Shown here: in pieces, positions 15,899 through 26,658 of the stretch | How positions within the stretch are numbered: the stretch's first letter is position 1 | How the letters are laid out: every line of letters starts with the position of its first letter | DNA from: Woeseiaceae bacterium | GTDB lineage: Bacteria; Pseudomonadota; Gammaproteobacteria; Steroidobacterales; Woeseiaceae | Direction of reading: 5' to 3' | Length of the DNA stretch: 34,096 nucleotides | NCBI GenBank assembly: GCA_029243005.1 | Contig: JAQWSV010000325.1 | Span: 1-34,096, forward strand | Program-made: the position numbers and the translations under genes | Notes under the pieces: generated by a model | Database searches by the model: none | Told to the model about the DNA's origin: nothing | What the model saw: the letters and a program-made list of their open reading frames with translations, nothing else

Positions 15899-18800
15899 TC
15901 AGGAGTGAACGGCGGCCACGTGGTCCGAGTCGCGATCCCGTCGTTTGGCTAGCCAGTCGGAGACATTCGCCTGGATCATGAGCAGGCTTGGCGTAAGGAG
16001 AAGGGTCAGGATTGTGGCAAAAGCCAGTCCGCCCGCGACTGACGAGGACAACTGCGTCCAGTATTGTGTTGCCGGTGCGCCGACAGAAATGTCACGATTA
16101 ACGAGGTCGATGTTAACGGCAAACACCATCGGCATCAGGCCGAGAATCGTGGTCACGGTGGTCAGCAACACCGGGCGAAGCCTGAGTGCGCAGGTACGCA
16201 GTATGGCTTCGTAGGCAGTCGAGCCGCGTTGCTTCAACACGTTGAAGGTATCGATAAATACGATGTTGTTGTTGACGACAATGCCGGCCAGTGTGATGAC
16301 GCCGACCCCGCTCATCACCGTGCCGAAGGGCTTGTCCATAATCAGATGGCCCAGCAACACGCCGCCGGTGGAAAAGACAACGGCGGTCAGGATCAGGAAA
16401 GCCTGATACAGGCTGTTGAACTGTGTCACCAGGATAATGGCCATGACGGCGACGGCAATAATCATTGCTTTGCCCAGAAATGCCTGGGCTTCTTGCTGAT
16501 CTTCGCTACCACCACGAAACATGATGCTGACATCTGGATCAATGTCTAGGTTTGGCACCATCTCGCCCAGTGCGGCGACGATCTCGCCATCGAGATAACC
16601 GTCGAGGACATCTGCTTCAACTTTCATCGTGCGTCGCATATCCGTGCGCTGAATCGTGCTGACTTTGTTTGCCGGGACCCGCTCAACGAAATTACTGATA
16701 GGGACCAGACCATTCGACGTCGGAATACGTAGTGCATCGATCTGTTCGAGGCTACGGTTTTCGTAAGGGTAACGAACTCGAATATCGATCTCGTCCTCTG
16801 CGTCATCGGGGCGATACTCGCCGACCTTGATGCCGTTGGTGACCAGCTGGATCATATTGCCGACCAGTAGGACGTCAGCGCCGAATCGGGCGGCCTCAGC
16901 GCGATCGACGTTAATACGCCACTCAATGCCGGGCAGTGGCCGCGTATCGTCTACATTGTAGACGCCCTCGATAGACTCCAGCGCCTTGCGGACTCTTGCG
17001 GTCGCGTCCGTCAGGATAGCGGGAAAGCGTGAGGACAACTCTATCTGTACCGGTTTGCCCTGTTGTGGACCGTCCTGTGCCTTGCGCGTCTGTACCGTAA
17101 TACCGGCAAGTCCGGAAACACTTTTTCGAATGTCGGCTAGGATCTCGTCGGCGGGTCGCCGTTCGTCCCACTCGATGAAGTTCAGAGTGATCGAACCGAT
17201 CAGATCTTCTGCGTCGTCCTGTCCGGAGCCACCGGTCTTTGCGTAAACGCTTTCGACCTCATCGAGGTCCAGCACGTAGGTCTCCACCTGACGGACCAGG
17301 AAATCCTTTTCTTCCGTACTGAGGTCACCACGTGCACGGATCTCTAGGTTGGCGAATTCGGGCTCGACTTCGGGAAACAGCTCGACGCCGCGGCCGAACA
17401 CGAAGAAAGCACTGTAAGTCAGGATCAATACCAAGGTTACGGCGGCAACATTGAGTGATGGTCGTCGCAGCGAGCGTTTCAGGAACTGGATGTATTTGCC
17501 GGTCATGCCAGAGACTTCGTCCAAGTTGCCGGTTTCCGCAACGGTCAGATCACGCCGTGCCTGTTCGCTCATCGCGCCGGATGAGCCGAAAATCGAGCCC
17601 AGTGTCGGAACGAACAACAGTGCCATCAGGAGAGACGAACTCAGTACCGCAATCAGCGTGATGGGCAGGAATTTCATGAACTCGCCCATCTCATTTGGCC
17701 AGAAGGCGAGCGGCACAAAGGCGGCGAGCGTTGTGCAGGTGGACGCGATAATCGGCCAGGCCATTCGCCGGGCAGCACTGGAGTAGGCGGCGTGTCTCGC
17801 CATCCCTTCGGCCATGCGTCTGTCCGCAAGTTCGGTGACGACGATGGCGCCGTCAACAAGCAATCCGACTGCCATGATGAGTGCAAACAACACCATCATG
17901 TTAATCGATATACCAAAGGAGGCAATGGTCAGAATGCCGAGCAAAAAGCTGCCCGGGATCTATACACCAACCAGTCCGGCGGCGCGTATTCCGAGAATGC
18001 CGATGATGATGATAAAGACGAGAAGGACGGCTGATATCACGCTGTTCTGCAGGTTCGACAGCATCTTGTTGACGTCTTCCGACTTGTCGCGTGATACAAC
18101 TAGTTCGATTCCGGCCGGCCAAACTGCGCGCTCACTTTCGATCAGTGCTTTGACTTCTTCAACCGTAGCTATGACGTTTGCGCCGCTTCTTTGTACAACT
18201 TCGATCGCCAGCGCGCGATTACCGTTCAGGCGCGCAACGCTTTCCGCATCCTTGTAGGTTCTACGAACTTCGGCTACGTCGCGAAAATGTACGACGCGGC
18301 CATCGATTGCCTTGATTGGCATTTTGAGAATATCTTCAGTCGATTCAAACACACCGGGCACCTTGACAGGGAATCGTCCCTCGCTCGTGTGCAGCGCACC
18401 TGCGGCAACCAGTCGATTGTTGCGATCAACCAGTGACAGGATTTGCGTCTGGTCGAGACCATAACTTTCCATCGACCGAGGATCTACGACGATTTCCATC
18501 AGTTCTTCGCGGACGCCGACAAGGGTGACTTCGAGGACGCCGGAAACAGCCTCGATTTTTTCCTTCAGGTCACGGGCGATCGTCGTCAGTGTCCTTTCGG
18601 GCACGTCACCGGCAATGTTGAGAATCAGCATCGGATCGAAGCGCGCGAACTTGATCTCCGAAACCGTCGGCTCTTCGGTCTCCGAGGGCAACTTCGATTT
18701 CGCGGCGTCAACTTTGGCCCGGGCGTCTTGCAGCGCCACATCCACTTCTGTACCGGCATCGAAACGAATCGTTACGTTTGCGCCGCCCTCGTAAGCGTTT

Positions 18801-19045
18801 GCAGTCAGCTCCTCGATGCCCTCGATCGTCCGGATCTCCTGTTCCATCGGACGGACGAGGAGTCGCTCCGCATCCTCTGGTGAAATACCGTCATGCGTCA
18901 TGCTGACGTAGATCATCGGAATGTTGATGTCCGGCTCAGCCTCCTTGGGGATGCTGAAATAGGTCATCACGCCGGCCACTATAATTACGGCCAGCGACAG
19001 GACGACCGTGCGCGAACGATGCATTGCTGTTTCGATAATCCGCAT
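15899..19045 (-). pseudogene. RND-family efflux transporter permease, complete except for one in-frame TAG (17960-17962)
   Basis: ORFs 17960..19045 and 15899..17944 share a frame; joined sequence reads IIGILGIRAAGLVGV*IPGSFLLGILTIASFGISINMMVLFALIMAVGLLVDGAIVVTE with RND conservation continuing on both sides. Confidence 0.88.
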
Positions 19046-19047
19046 GC

Positions 19048-20175
19048 TTACTGACTCTCTTCCGCCTTCGTCGCGACCGCGGTATCGATCTCTACCTCAG
19101 GGATTGAGTTCACGTAGGCACCGGCATTAACGAAGCCCTGCCCGACTGTAATGATTGAAGCGGAGTGGGGCAGTCCGGCGACCCAGACTCCTTCGTTGGA
19201 ATACATCGCGATGTCGGCTAGGAAAAACTCAACCTTGCCTTCATCGTTGACTGTCTTTATGCCGAGGTTTCCTTCGTCATCCAGTGTTAGAAGCGACGGC
19301 GAAATCTTATGTGCGTAAATCGTCTCGGCCGGAATCATCATTTCGGCAGTGACGCCGCCCCGAAACTTGCCAGCCGCGTTATCTACCTCCAGCTCGACAC
19401 GAAACGTGCGGGTCGCTTCATCGGCGATCGGCGCAACATAGCGGATCGTGCCCTCGACGAGTTCGCCCGTTGCCAGTCGTGCTGATGCACTGTTTCCTTT
19501 CCTGACTTGGTTGGCGTCAAACTCCGAGACATCCGCGCTAACGATCAGTTTGCGGTCATCGACAAAGAATGCGACCGGGTCACCCGACTTCAGATAGTCG
19601 CCAATCTCGACCATGCGATCCTGAAGCGCGCCATCGAACGGGGCGCGGATAACCATGTACTCAATATCCAGTTCCGCCCTTGCAAGTTCTGCCCGGGCCA
19701 TCTCAAGCTGTGCAGCCGCTTCCTGCAGCTTGGCCTCTGACACATAGCTCTCGTCCTTCAGCCGATCGCGCGCTGCAAACTCCAGTTCTCGCTGCTTGAC
19801 CATTGCGCGTGCCTGCGTGAGGCGCGCCGGGCGATCTCGCTCGTCGAGCGTGATAATGATATTACCTTCTTCGAGTCGTTCGCCACGTGCGACACCGGTT
19901 GCAACCACCCGTCCATTGGTTTCCGCGTTGATCTCGACAATTCGTGCCGGTGCGGTCTTGCCATTAATAGTGATCGTACGCGTCACTTCCTCCGCGGACT
20001 GAGTGCGAATTCGAACGTTGTTCATCAGTTCACCAGGTTCGACGACGCCGATCGGTTCGAAGGTCACTGCTTCGTCCTCGGCAAGTTGTCCGCTCATCAG
20101 CCATACGGCAATCGCCAGCGCGATGCCTGCCGATGTGAGCCAGGACTTGTAAGTACTCAAGATTCCTTCTTTCAT
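19048..20175 (-). CDS. RND efflux periplasmic adaptor (membrane fusion protein)
   Basis: N-terminal TM, NGKTAPARIVEINAETNGRVVATGVARGERLEEGNIIITLD lipoyl-like domain, coiled-coil, APFDGALQDRMVEIGDYLKSGDPVAFFVD. Confidence 0.92.
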   Translation of the reverse strand: MKEGILSTYKSWLTSAGIALAIAVWLMSGQLAEDEAVTFEPIGVVEPGELMNNVRIRTQSAEEVTRTITINGKTAPARIVEINAETNGRVVATGVARGERLEEGNIIITLDERDRPARLTQARAMVKQRELEFAARDRLKDESYVSEAKLQEAAAQLEMARAELARAELDIEYMVIRAPFDGALQDRMVEIGDYLKSGDPVAFFVDDRKLIVSADVSEFDANQVRKGNSASARLATGELVEGTIRYVAPIADEATRTFRVELEVDNAAGKFRGGVTAEMMIPAETIYAHKISPSLLTLDDEGNLGIKTVNDEGKVEFFLADIAMYSNEGVWVAGLPHSASIITVGQGFVNAGAYVNSIPEVEIDTAVATKAEESQ

Positions 20176-20210
20176 TTTCGTTTGTCCAAAAATGCGCTTT
20201 GATAAATTCG

Positions 20211-20765
20211 TTATTGTGCAACTGCAGCTAAGACAGCTTGTTCCTCGTCTTCGTCAGTTAGCATGTCGCGGTTGTTGTGAATGTACTTCCTGAATTCTGA
20301 TGCCATGTGCTTGCCGAATCCGGCAACAAAGAGTGCGCCTTTCTGGGCGCTGTCACATTCGCAATCCGGGAACTGGTCGATGACGTGGAGAAATTTCTCG
20401 ATCTCTTCGAGCTTGCCATCGATCACCGTATTAATGTGCTCCTCAGACATCAGATGTGCGAACCAGAGCGTCGCCAAAAATTCGGATCGAATCTTGTGGC
20501 TCGGATCCGAATTTGAGAGGCCGCGTATCAGTTCCTCGCGCCCTTTTTCCGTGATGCTGTAAACTTTGCGATCCGGTTTACCTTCCTGCAGAATTTTCTC
20601 GAACTCGACGAGCCCGCTTCTCGCAAGCGCCGCCAACGCCGGATAAATTGAGCCGTAACCCGCGGGGAAGAAGTGTCCAAAAGAGGACTCGAAGCACTTC
20701 TTCATGTCGTAGCCGGAGGCTGGTCCGTCGGTCAGCATCCCTAGGCAAACAGTCTTTACATCCAT
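20211..20765 (-). CDS. PadR-family transcriptional regulator
   Basis: MDVKTVCLGMLTDGPASGYDMKKCFESSFGHFFPAGYGSIYPALAALARSGLVEFEKILQEGKPDRKVYSITEKGREEL winged-helix signature. Confidence 0.9.
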   Translation of the reverse strand: MDVKTVCLGMLTDGPASGYDMKKCFESSFGHFFPAGYGSIYPALAALARSGLVEFEKILQEGKPDRKVYSITEKGREELIRGLSNSDPSHKIRSEFLATLWFAHLMSEEHINTVIDGKLEEIEKFLHVIDQFPDCECDSAQKGALFVAGFGKHMASEFRKYIHNNRDMLTDEDEEQAVLAAVAQ

Positions 20766-20795
20766 GGAAATCCGTTCCGCCGGCATGGCCGGCCT

Positions 20796-20830
20796 TATAT
20801 CGGGGCGATGCATACTATCAATCCGATATA
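20796..20830. promoter_or_regulatory. Candidate operator upstream of padR
   Basis: Perfect 8-bp inverted repeat TATATCGG-N19-CCGATATA, 31-65 nt upstream of the padR ATG. Confidence 0.45.
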
Positions 20831-20977
20831 TTAAAGCCAGTCTACTGCCCACTTCATTTGTAACGAAATGTAATAAGCAATAAAAATAATCACTTAAAAA
20901 ATAATGCGGGCGGGAAAAAGCGGCTGAATCGAGGCAGCGACGCGCATTGGGGCCGGTTCAGCCGGTGTTCTGGACGC

Positions 20978-21712
20978 TTATTCGGGGCGTTCGGCCGTGA
21001 CGACGATCATACCGTCGGCTTGGTATTGGTCGGAAATAACTAAGCCGCGGCTGCACATGCGGGCATTCAGGTATTCGCCGTCGAGTCGCAACTTCAGGTA
21101 GTCGCTGATCTCGGTTTGCCACTCTCCATCGACCCGCTGATGCAGAATGTCATGGATATGGACAACGTCGTCTTTGTAGTCCAGAAAGCAGGTGAAGATC
21201 TTTTCGTCGCTCGCACGGATTGGTATGAAGCGATCCGGACCTTCGGGCGCCGGGCTTACGTAGTCGCGAATGGCATAAATAAACTTGCCTCGAGGCGCCA
21301 GCGAATCGCACACATCGTCGATGACTGCATCGACGGTGGCTTTATCAGGCAAGTGCACCAGCGTGTCCCCCATACAGACGATCAACTCTGGCGGTTCGGG
21401 CATGTGGCTGCGAAAGTTTGTCAAGTCATCGCACACAGTGTGGATGGCTGCGTTTCCTTTGCGCGTATCGAGTTCATCAAGTAAATCCTGGCAGAAGTCG
21501 ATCGCAAGGACATTGAATCCTCGGCGCGCTAGTGGCAGGGATTGGCAGCCGGGACCACAACCGAGGTCTACAGCGATGCCGTTCCCATGGGGAGACAGAT
21601 TGATGGACGCGAAGAACCCGTCATTTCGTTGTACCACAATCTCGAAGTCGCCAAGAATCCACGAATAAACCGGACCAAGAAACTGGTCATAGTGACCCTG
21701 AACGGTTTTCAT
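20978..21712 (-). CDS. Class I SAM-dependent methyltransferase
   Basis: GIAVDLGCGPGCQSLPLARRGFNVLAIDFCQDLLDEL, ELIVCMGDTLVHLPD. Confidence 0.88.
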   Translation of the reverse strand: MKTVQGHYDQFLGPVYSWILGDFEIVVQRNDGFFASINLSPHGNGIAVDLGCGPGCQSLPLARRGFNVLAIDFCQDLLDELDTRKGNAAIHTVCDDLTNFRSHMPEPPELIVCMGDTLVHLPDKATVDAVIDDVCDSLAPRGKFIYAIRDYVSPAPEGPDRFIPIRASDEKIFTCFLDYKDDVVHIHDILHQRVDGEWQTEISDYLKLRLDGEYLNARMCSRGLVISDQYQADGMIVVTAERPE

Positions 21713-21732
21713 CGGCGGACCTTTGTATTTGA

Positions 21733-21960
21733 TTACAGAAAGTACGGAGATAGGAACGCATTCATCATACGGTTTTCAGGATCGAATTGCCGCCGGATCT
21801 GGCGGAAGAAGTTGAAACGACTGCCTGAAGATCTGAGCCGGGCAGTCAGCCGGGACTCCGCATGTCTACTCAAGAAAAGGGGCGCCACCCCAATGCCTCG
21901 CAAAGTCGCTGGCGAAGTCGTCCCAGCCACATGACCGTGTGGGAATCCCGCTTAGTGCGA
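21733..21960 (-). pseudogene. Possible remnant of an FAD-linked oxidase C-terminus
   Basis: One frame ends ...FNFFRQIRRQFDPENRMMNAFLSPYFL*; a second frame just upstream reads CGWDDFASDFARHWGGAPFLE*. Both resemble C-terminal FAD-binding oxidoreductase segments. Confidence 0.4.
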
Positions 21961-22215
21961 TAATCGGTTCGTTGCAGCTTGAGCTCAGTAATGCTGAGCT
22001 GTCCCGACCAATCTTGAACCCAACGGTCGGCATGTCGCATCGGAATCCTGATTATGCCTGGGCGCGCCGATAAAAGTCCCGGTTCGCCTCAACAATAATC
22101 GCGAAGTTTGTGGCAGGGCAGAATTAAGTTGAATAGTTGAGCCGATCGACCTCGCCGGCTGTGTTCTTGTTGCCGCACCTTTTCCCGGCTAAGCTCGCAA
22201 TCCGATTTTCGTTTC

Positions 22216-23187
22216 ATGGAGTTAGGGATGGACAGGGATCGCTTGCCGGCCAATATCGTGCTCGCAGCCAACCGGATTTCTTCACATGTGCGGGAGACGG
22301 CGCTGGACCGCTCTCCCTGGTTCAGTGAGGCGAGTGGTTGCAATGTCTACCTAAAGCTGGAAAACCTGCAGTACACGGGTTCGTTCAAGTTGCGCGGCGC
22401 CTTCAATAAGTTACTTTCGTTGACCCCCGAGCAGCGCCGGGCAGGTTGTGTTGCTGCTTCCAGTGGCAATCATGGCGCGGCAATCTCCTACGCAATGAAG
22501 AAGCTCGGCGTCACCGGGGTGATATTTGTACCCGAGCAAACGTCGTCCGCCAAGATCAATGCCATTCGACAGGCTGGTGGCATCGTTCAGTTTTTCGGTA
22601 CGGACGGACTTGATACGGAGAATCACGCGCGGGCGTATGCTAACGAAAAGGGTATGGTCTATTTGTCTCCCTACAACGACGGACACGTCATTGCCGGTCA
22701 GGGATCCTGTGGTGTCGAAATTGCGCGCCAGCTTTCGCCGGTCGACGTCGTATTTGTCGCGGTAGGTGGTGGCGGTCTAATCAGCGGTATCGGCGCATTC
22801 CTCAAATCGGTCAATCCGGACGTTGAAGTCGTTTCCTGCCAGCCCGCTGCATCGCCTGTCATGACCGAGTCTGTCAGGGCCGGCGAAATCATTGACATGC
22901 CGAGTGAGCCGACACTGTCTGACGGTACTGCCGGCGGGATTGAGGCAGGTGCCATTACGTTCGATATATGTCAGGACGTCATCGATCGTTACGTGCTAGT
23001 CACGGAGGAAGAGATCGGTGATGGCATGCGGCAGCTGATTGATTCCCATCACATGCTGCCGGAAGGTGCCGCAGGAGTTGCCATCGCCGGGTTTCTGAAG
23101 ACAGCGTCCGACTACCGGGGCAAGAACGTCGTCATCGTCGTCTGCGGTGGCAATATCAGTCGGGATACACTGAAGAAAGTCATCTAA
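22216..23187 (+). CDS. Threonine/serine dehydratase (PLP-dependent, IlvA-like catalytic domain)
   Basis: VYLKLENLQYTGSFKLRGAFNKLL (PLP lysine), VAASSGNHGAAISYA, VFVAVGGGGLISGIGAFLK, IVVCGGNIS. Confidence 0.92.
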   Translation: MELGMDRDRLPANIVLAANRISSHVRETALDRSPWFSEASGCNVYLKLENLQYTGSFKLRGAFNKLLSLTPEQRRAGCVAASSGNHGAAISYAMKKLGVTGVIFVPEQTSSAKINAIRQAGGIVQFFGTDGLDTENHARAYANEKGMVYLSPYNDGHVIAGQGSCGVEIARQLSPVDVVFVAVGGGGLISGIGAFLKSVNPDVEVVSCQPAASPVMTESVRAGEIIDMPSEPTLSDGTAGGIEAGAITFDICQDVIDRYVLVTEEEIGDGMRQLIDSHHMLPEGAAGVAIAGFLKTASDYRGKNVVIVVCGGNISRDTLKKVI

Positions 23188-23214
23188 GCGGCCTGTAGAC
23201 TGCCTGTCTTGAAC

Positions 23215-23340
23215 GGGTCCAATGAGCGCTGCGGGAAACAAGGGCTCGCGCCAGGCCAGTAACTCGATAATCTCCGCCAGATCCAAAGGCGGTGATGCGG
23301 TCCAGTGAGACGCGAATTTGATCGTGCCTTCGTCGGTCAT
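23215..23340 (-). pseudogene. Truncated N-terminus of a class II aldolase/adducin-family protein
   Basis: ATG at 23340 overlaps the mtnA stop (ATGA). MTDEGTIKFASHWTASPPLDLAEIIELLAWREPLFPAALIG, then similarity ends at PVQDRQSTG and the frame runs antisense into the threonine dehydratase. Confidence 0.6.
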
Positions 23341-24452
23341 CCAGTTTTTCTGGCTAGTTCTGGGAAGAGGCCGGCAAGCCCGTCCTCGCTGGCATCGCAG
23401 ACGCCACACTCGGTGATCAGGCCGGTGATGAGGCGCGCGGGTGTCACATCAAATGCGTAGTTGCTGATGCGGGTCTTCGAAGCGACGGTATCGACGGTAC
23501 ACAGCTGATCGCCAGCACGACCGCAGATATGGCTGACTTCGTTGGGATCACGCTCCTCGATCGGGATATTTTTGAGGCCATCAGTAATCGTCCAGTCAAT
23601 CGTGGTCGATGGCAACGCGACATAGAAGGGTATACCGTTGTCGCGGGCGGCCAGCGCCTTCAAGTAGGTACCGATCTTGTTGGCAACGTCGCCGTTGCGG
23701 GTGGTTCGATCGGTGCCGGTAAGGCATATATCAACTTGGCCATGCTGCATCAGGTGTCCACCTGCGTTGTCGACGATCAGCGTGTGCGGGACATCGTTCT
23801 CCGCGAGTTCCCATGCGGTCAGTTGCGACCCCTGATTCCGGGGTCGGGTTTCGTCGACCCAGACGTGAACGTCAATACCCCTGGCCATCGCAAAATAGAC
23901 AGGTGCCGTTGCGGTCCCATAGTTGATCGTGGCTAGGGAGCCCGCATTGCAGTGAGTGAGCACATTGACGGGTTCACCCTTCTTGCGTGCGGCGATTTCC
24001 TCAATCAAAGTGAGCCCGTGTTGGCCGATACCACGGGATATCTCGACATCCTCGTCACAGATGTCGCGGGACTCCGCAGCGAGGGTCTCCGCAAGCTTAT
24101 CCGGTGTACTGGCCTCAATGACTTTGCGCATCCGGTCCAGCGCCCAGCGCAGGTTAATGGCTGTGGGTCGGGTCGCTTCTAGGGCGTCGGCGGCTGTCAG
24201 CACGGTGGCCTTGTTGTCATCGTTGCCAGCTGCATCGATGGCAGCCAGGTAAAGGCTCCAGGCGGCTGTCGCACCGATGAGCGGTGCACCACGAACCAGC
24301 ATTTCCTGGATCGCCGTTGCACCATCCTGCCAGGTGACCAGATCGGTGGTGACATATTCATGCGGTAGCTTGCGCTGGTCGATGATCTGAACAATCGCTG
24401 GATTTTCTGGGTGCTGCCAAATGGTTCTGAACTGCTCGCCAGTTCTTTTCAA
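23337..24452 (-). CDS. mtnA: S-methyl-5-thioribose-1-phosphate isomerase
   Basis: VQIIDQRKLPHEY, EMLVRGAPLIGATAAWSLYLAA, VLTHCNAGSLATINYGTA, VWVDETRPRNQGSQLTAWEL, CLTGTDRTTRNGDVANKIGTY. Probable TTG start at 24452 preceded by GAGGAG. Confidence 0.95.
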   Translation of the reverse strand: MKRTGEQFRTIWQHPENPAIVQIIDQRKLPHEYVTTDLVTWQDGATAIQEMLVRGAPLIGATAAWSLYLAAIDAAGNDDNKATVLTAADALEATRPTAINLRWALDRMRKVIEASTPDKLAETLAAESRDICDEDVEISRGIGQHGLTLIEEIAARKKGEPVNVLTHCNAGSLATINYGTATAPVYFAMARGIDVHVWVDETRPRNQGSQLTAWELAENDVPHTLIVDNAGGHLMQHGQVDICLTGTDRTTRNGDVANKIGTYLKALAARDNGIPFYVALPSTTIDWTITDGLKNIPIEERDPNEVSHICGRAGDQLCTVDTVASKTRISNYAFDVTPARLITGLITECGVCDASEDGLAGLFPELARKTG

Positions 24453-24617
24453 TGCGGGCCACTCCTCATCGAATTGATCGCATTCTACCGTCGCTGTGCA
24501 GCACCTGCTCAAAAACTGTCGAAAGTAGCAGCGTGATTCCGCACATATTACCTTTCCACTCGACGGCAATCCCGCCATCGATGATGTTCAGTTCCTGATT
24601 GAATCCAGACGAAGCTC

Positions 24618-25505
24618 TTAGCTGATACAGGCAACTCGCTCCGCTGATTGCAGGGTATTGGCCATGAGCATCACGATCGTCATCGGGCCAACGCCGCCAG
24701 GAACCGGTGTGACCGCGCCTGCAATTTCCACGGCTTCGCCATAGTTAACATCGCCGACGAGCTTGTTCTTCTTTTCGCCGTCGACCTCGATCCGGTTGAT
24801 GCCAACGTCGATGACGACGGCGCCAGGTTTGATCCATTCGCCTTTGACCATCTCTGCACGTCCGACCGCTGCGACCAGAATGTCCGCCGAGCACGCGACT
24901 TCTGGCAGGTCTTTTGTTCGGCTATGGCAAATCGTGACAGTTGCATTCGCCTTGAGGAGAAGGCTTGCCATCGGCTTGCCGACAATGTTGGAGCGTCCGA
25001 TGATCACGGCATTCAATCCCGACAGGTCCTTGCCAACCTGTTCTTCAATCATGAGCATGCATCCGGCAGGCGTACAGGGTACGAACGCGCCGTCGAGATG
25101 ACCGGCCGTCAGCATGCCAATGTTTTGGAAGTGAAATCCGTCGACGTCTTTTTCCGGCCTGATCGACTGTGTAATCAGCTCCTCATCCAGATGGCCGGGC
25201 AGTGGAAGCTGAACCAGAATGCCGTGTACCGAAGGGTCATTATTTAGCTCGTCAATCAGGCTCAGCACGTCTTCCTCTGTCGAATCCTCAGGCAGAGAAT
25301 GCTGCACGGAATTGAATCCGCAGGCCTCTGCCGTCCGTTTCTTGTTACGAACGTAAACTTGGCTTGCGGGATCCTCACCAACGATGACCACGGTCAGTCC
25401 CGGCTTCACGCCTGTTCGTTCCACCAGCTGCGCTGTCCTGGCCGAAATGGACTCGGAACAGGCTGCCGCCATGGCCTTGCCGTCAATGCGCTTTGCGTTT
25501 GTCAT
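24618..25505 (-). CDS. folD: Methylenetetrahydrofolate dehydrogenase/methenyltetrahydrofolate cyclohydrolase
   Basis: [89 protein letters not shown]. Start at [10 protein letters not shown]. Confidence 0.96.
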   Translation of the reverse strand: MTNAKRIDGKAMAAACSESISARTAQLVERTGVKPGLTVVIVGEDPASQVYVRNKKRTAEACGFNSVQHSLPEDSTEEDVLSLIDELNNDPSVHGILVQLPLPGHLDEELITQSIRPEKDVDGFHFQNIGMLTAGHLDGAFVPCTPAGCMLMIEEQVGKDLSGLNAVIIGRSNIVGKPMASLLLKANATVTICHSRTKDLPEVACSADILVAAVGRAEMVKGEWIKPGAVVIDVGINRIEVDGEKKNKLVGDVNYGEAVEIAGAVTPVPGGVGPMTIVMLMANTLQSAERVACIS

Positions 25506-25686
25506 AGATTTACTTCTCAAGAAAATTAAGGACCATCGGTGCAGGCGATCTTTCGGGGGCGCAGATAGTAACCCGCCAATTCCGCGGACGTAAACCGCGT
25601 CTTTCCGCATGGCCTGACTTCTCGGTCTCCTGCTGGTGCTACCATGTTCGGTGCGGCGAATCGGCGTTGCAATAGAGGAGAACACG

Positions 25687-26343
25687 ATGACAGAACGACC
25701 GTCGTCGGGAATGGAATCAGAAGACTGGCTTGATCGTTGGGAAAACGGCTGTACCGGGTGGCACGAGGTGGACGGCAACGCTGGCCTGAAATCGCACTGG
25801 AATGTAGATACCGGCAGTGTCCTGGTTCCTCTGTGCGGTAAGTCGCCCGATCTCCTGTGGTTGGCCAAGCGGGGACATGAGGTGGTTGGCATCGAACTTG
25901 CCGAAAAGGCTATTCACGAGTTTTTCGCGGAACAGGGTCTGAATTACCTCAAAGTTGATGGCGAGGCGATGCCTACGTTTCGCTCTGAGTCCCTGCCCCT
26001 CACCCTCGTCTGTGGCGATTATTTTGAATTTGTAGGCGGCCCGTTCGATGCACTATATGATCGCGGCTCGATTGTCGCGATCAATCCGGCAATACGCCCG
26101 GACTACGTGCGTCAAACGAAGGCACTACTGAAGCCGCACGCATCTCGATTGGTCATCGCGCTCGAATACGATCAGGATGTCGTAAACGGGCCGCCGTTCT
26201 CACTGCTCACGGATGAGCTCAGTGACTACTGGCAGGACCTAGAGCGCGTGGGGGTGGCTGACGATATCGACAACTGCCCGCCGAAGTTTCGTGCTGCAGG
26301 TTTGACCAACATCGCTGAGGTGGTCTGGCGATCGTCAGGGTAG
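25687..26343 (+). CDS. tpm: Thiopurine S-methyltransferase family protein
   Basis: [76 protein letters not shown]. Confidence 0.9.
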   Translation: MTERPSSGMESEDWLDRWENGCTGWHEVDGNAGLKSHWNVDTGSVLVPLCGKSPDLLWLAKRGHEVVGIELAEKAIHEFFAEQGLNYLKVDGEAMPTFRSESLPLTLVCGDYFEFVGGPFDALYDRGSIVAINPAIRPDYVRQTKALLKPHASRLVIALEYDQDVVNGPPFSLLTDELSDYWQDLERVGVADDIDNCPPKFRAAGLTNIAEVVWRSSG

Positions 26344-26616
26344 GGCGCTGACCGGGGTCCAGCATTCACCGCGCCGCGATACCCGTCCTTCCTTGTTCTC
26401 CCCGTCATAGCTGATCGGGAGTGTGTTGGCGATCTTCGGCAGCCCCTCAGTTAAAGCGTGCATATTGATGATACCGAAGCAGCCGTTATCGATTTGATTA
26501 CTGCAGCAATGTAAATTCTGCAATTTTGGCCAACGAATGGGAGAGACGAGCTCCAGTTTGAGCACGTCGCGGTAAAAAGCTGGGGTGCGTTAATAATCGT
26601 GCGTCGGCATTTTCAT
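26335..26616 (-). pseudogene. Possible glyoxalase/VOC-like N-terminal remnant with in-frame TAA
   Basis: Minus frame from ATG 26616: MKMPTHDY*RTPAFYRDVLKLELVSPIRWPKLQ...; AFYRDVLKLELVS resembles VOC first-strand/helix. Confidence 0.35.
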
Positions 26617-26658
26617 GGCGATGTTTTTCCGGCGGAAAAGTACCGTGTTGTCATCGGC

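Noticed and set aside
15255-17962. Genome-wide TAG reassignment (amber as sense codon)
   Set aside because: TAG also looks like the normal terminator of the SDR (3513), PQQ dehydrogenase (7766), LysE exporter (11830) and DUF3014 gene (13500), each ending at the expected C-terminus. Local nonsense mutation, error or limited suppression is simpler.
21982-22000. Inverted repeat AGCTCAG-taatg-CTGAGCT
   Set aside because: Only 7 bp and no adjacent T-run; not supportable as terminator or operator.
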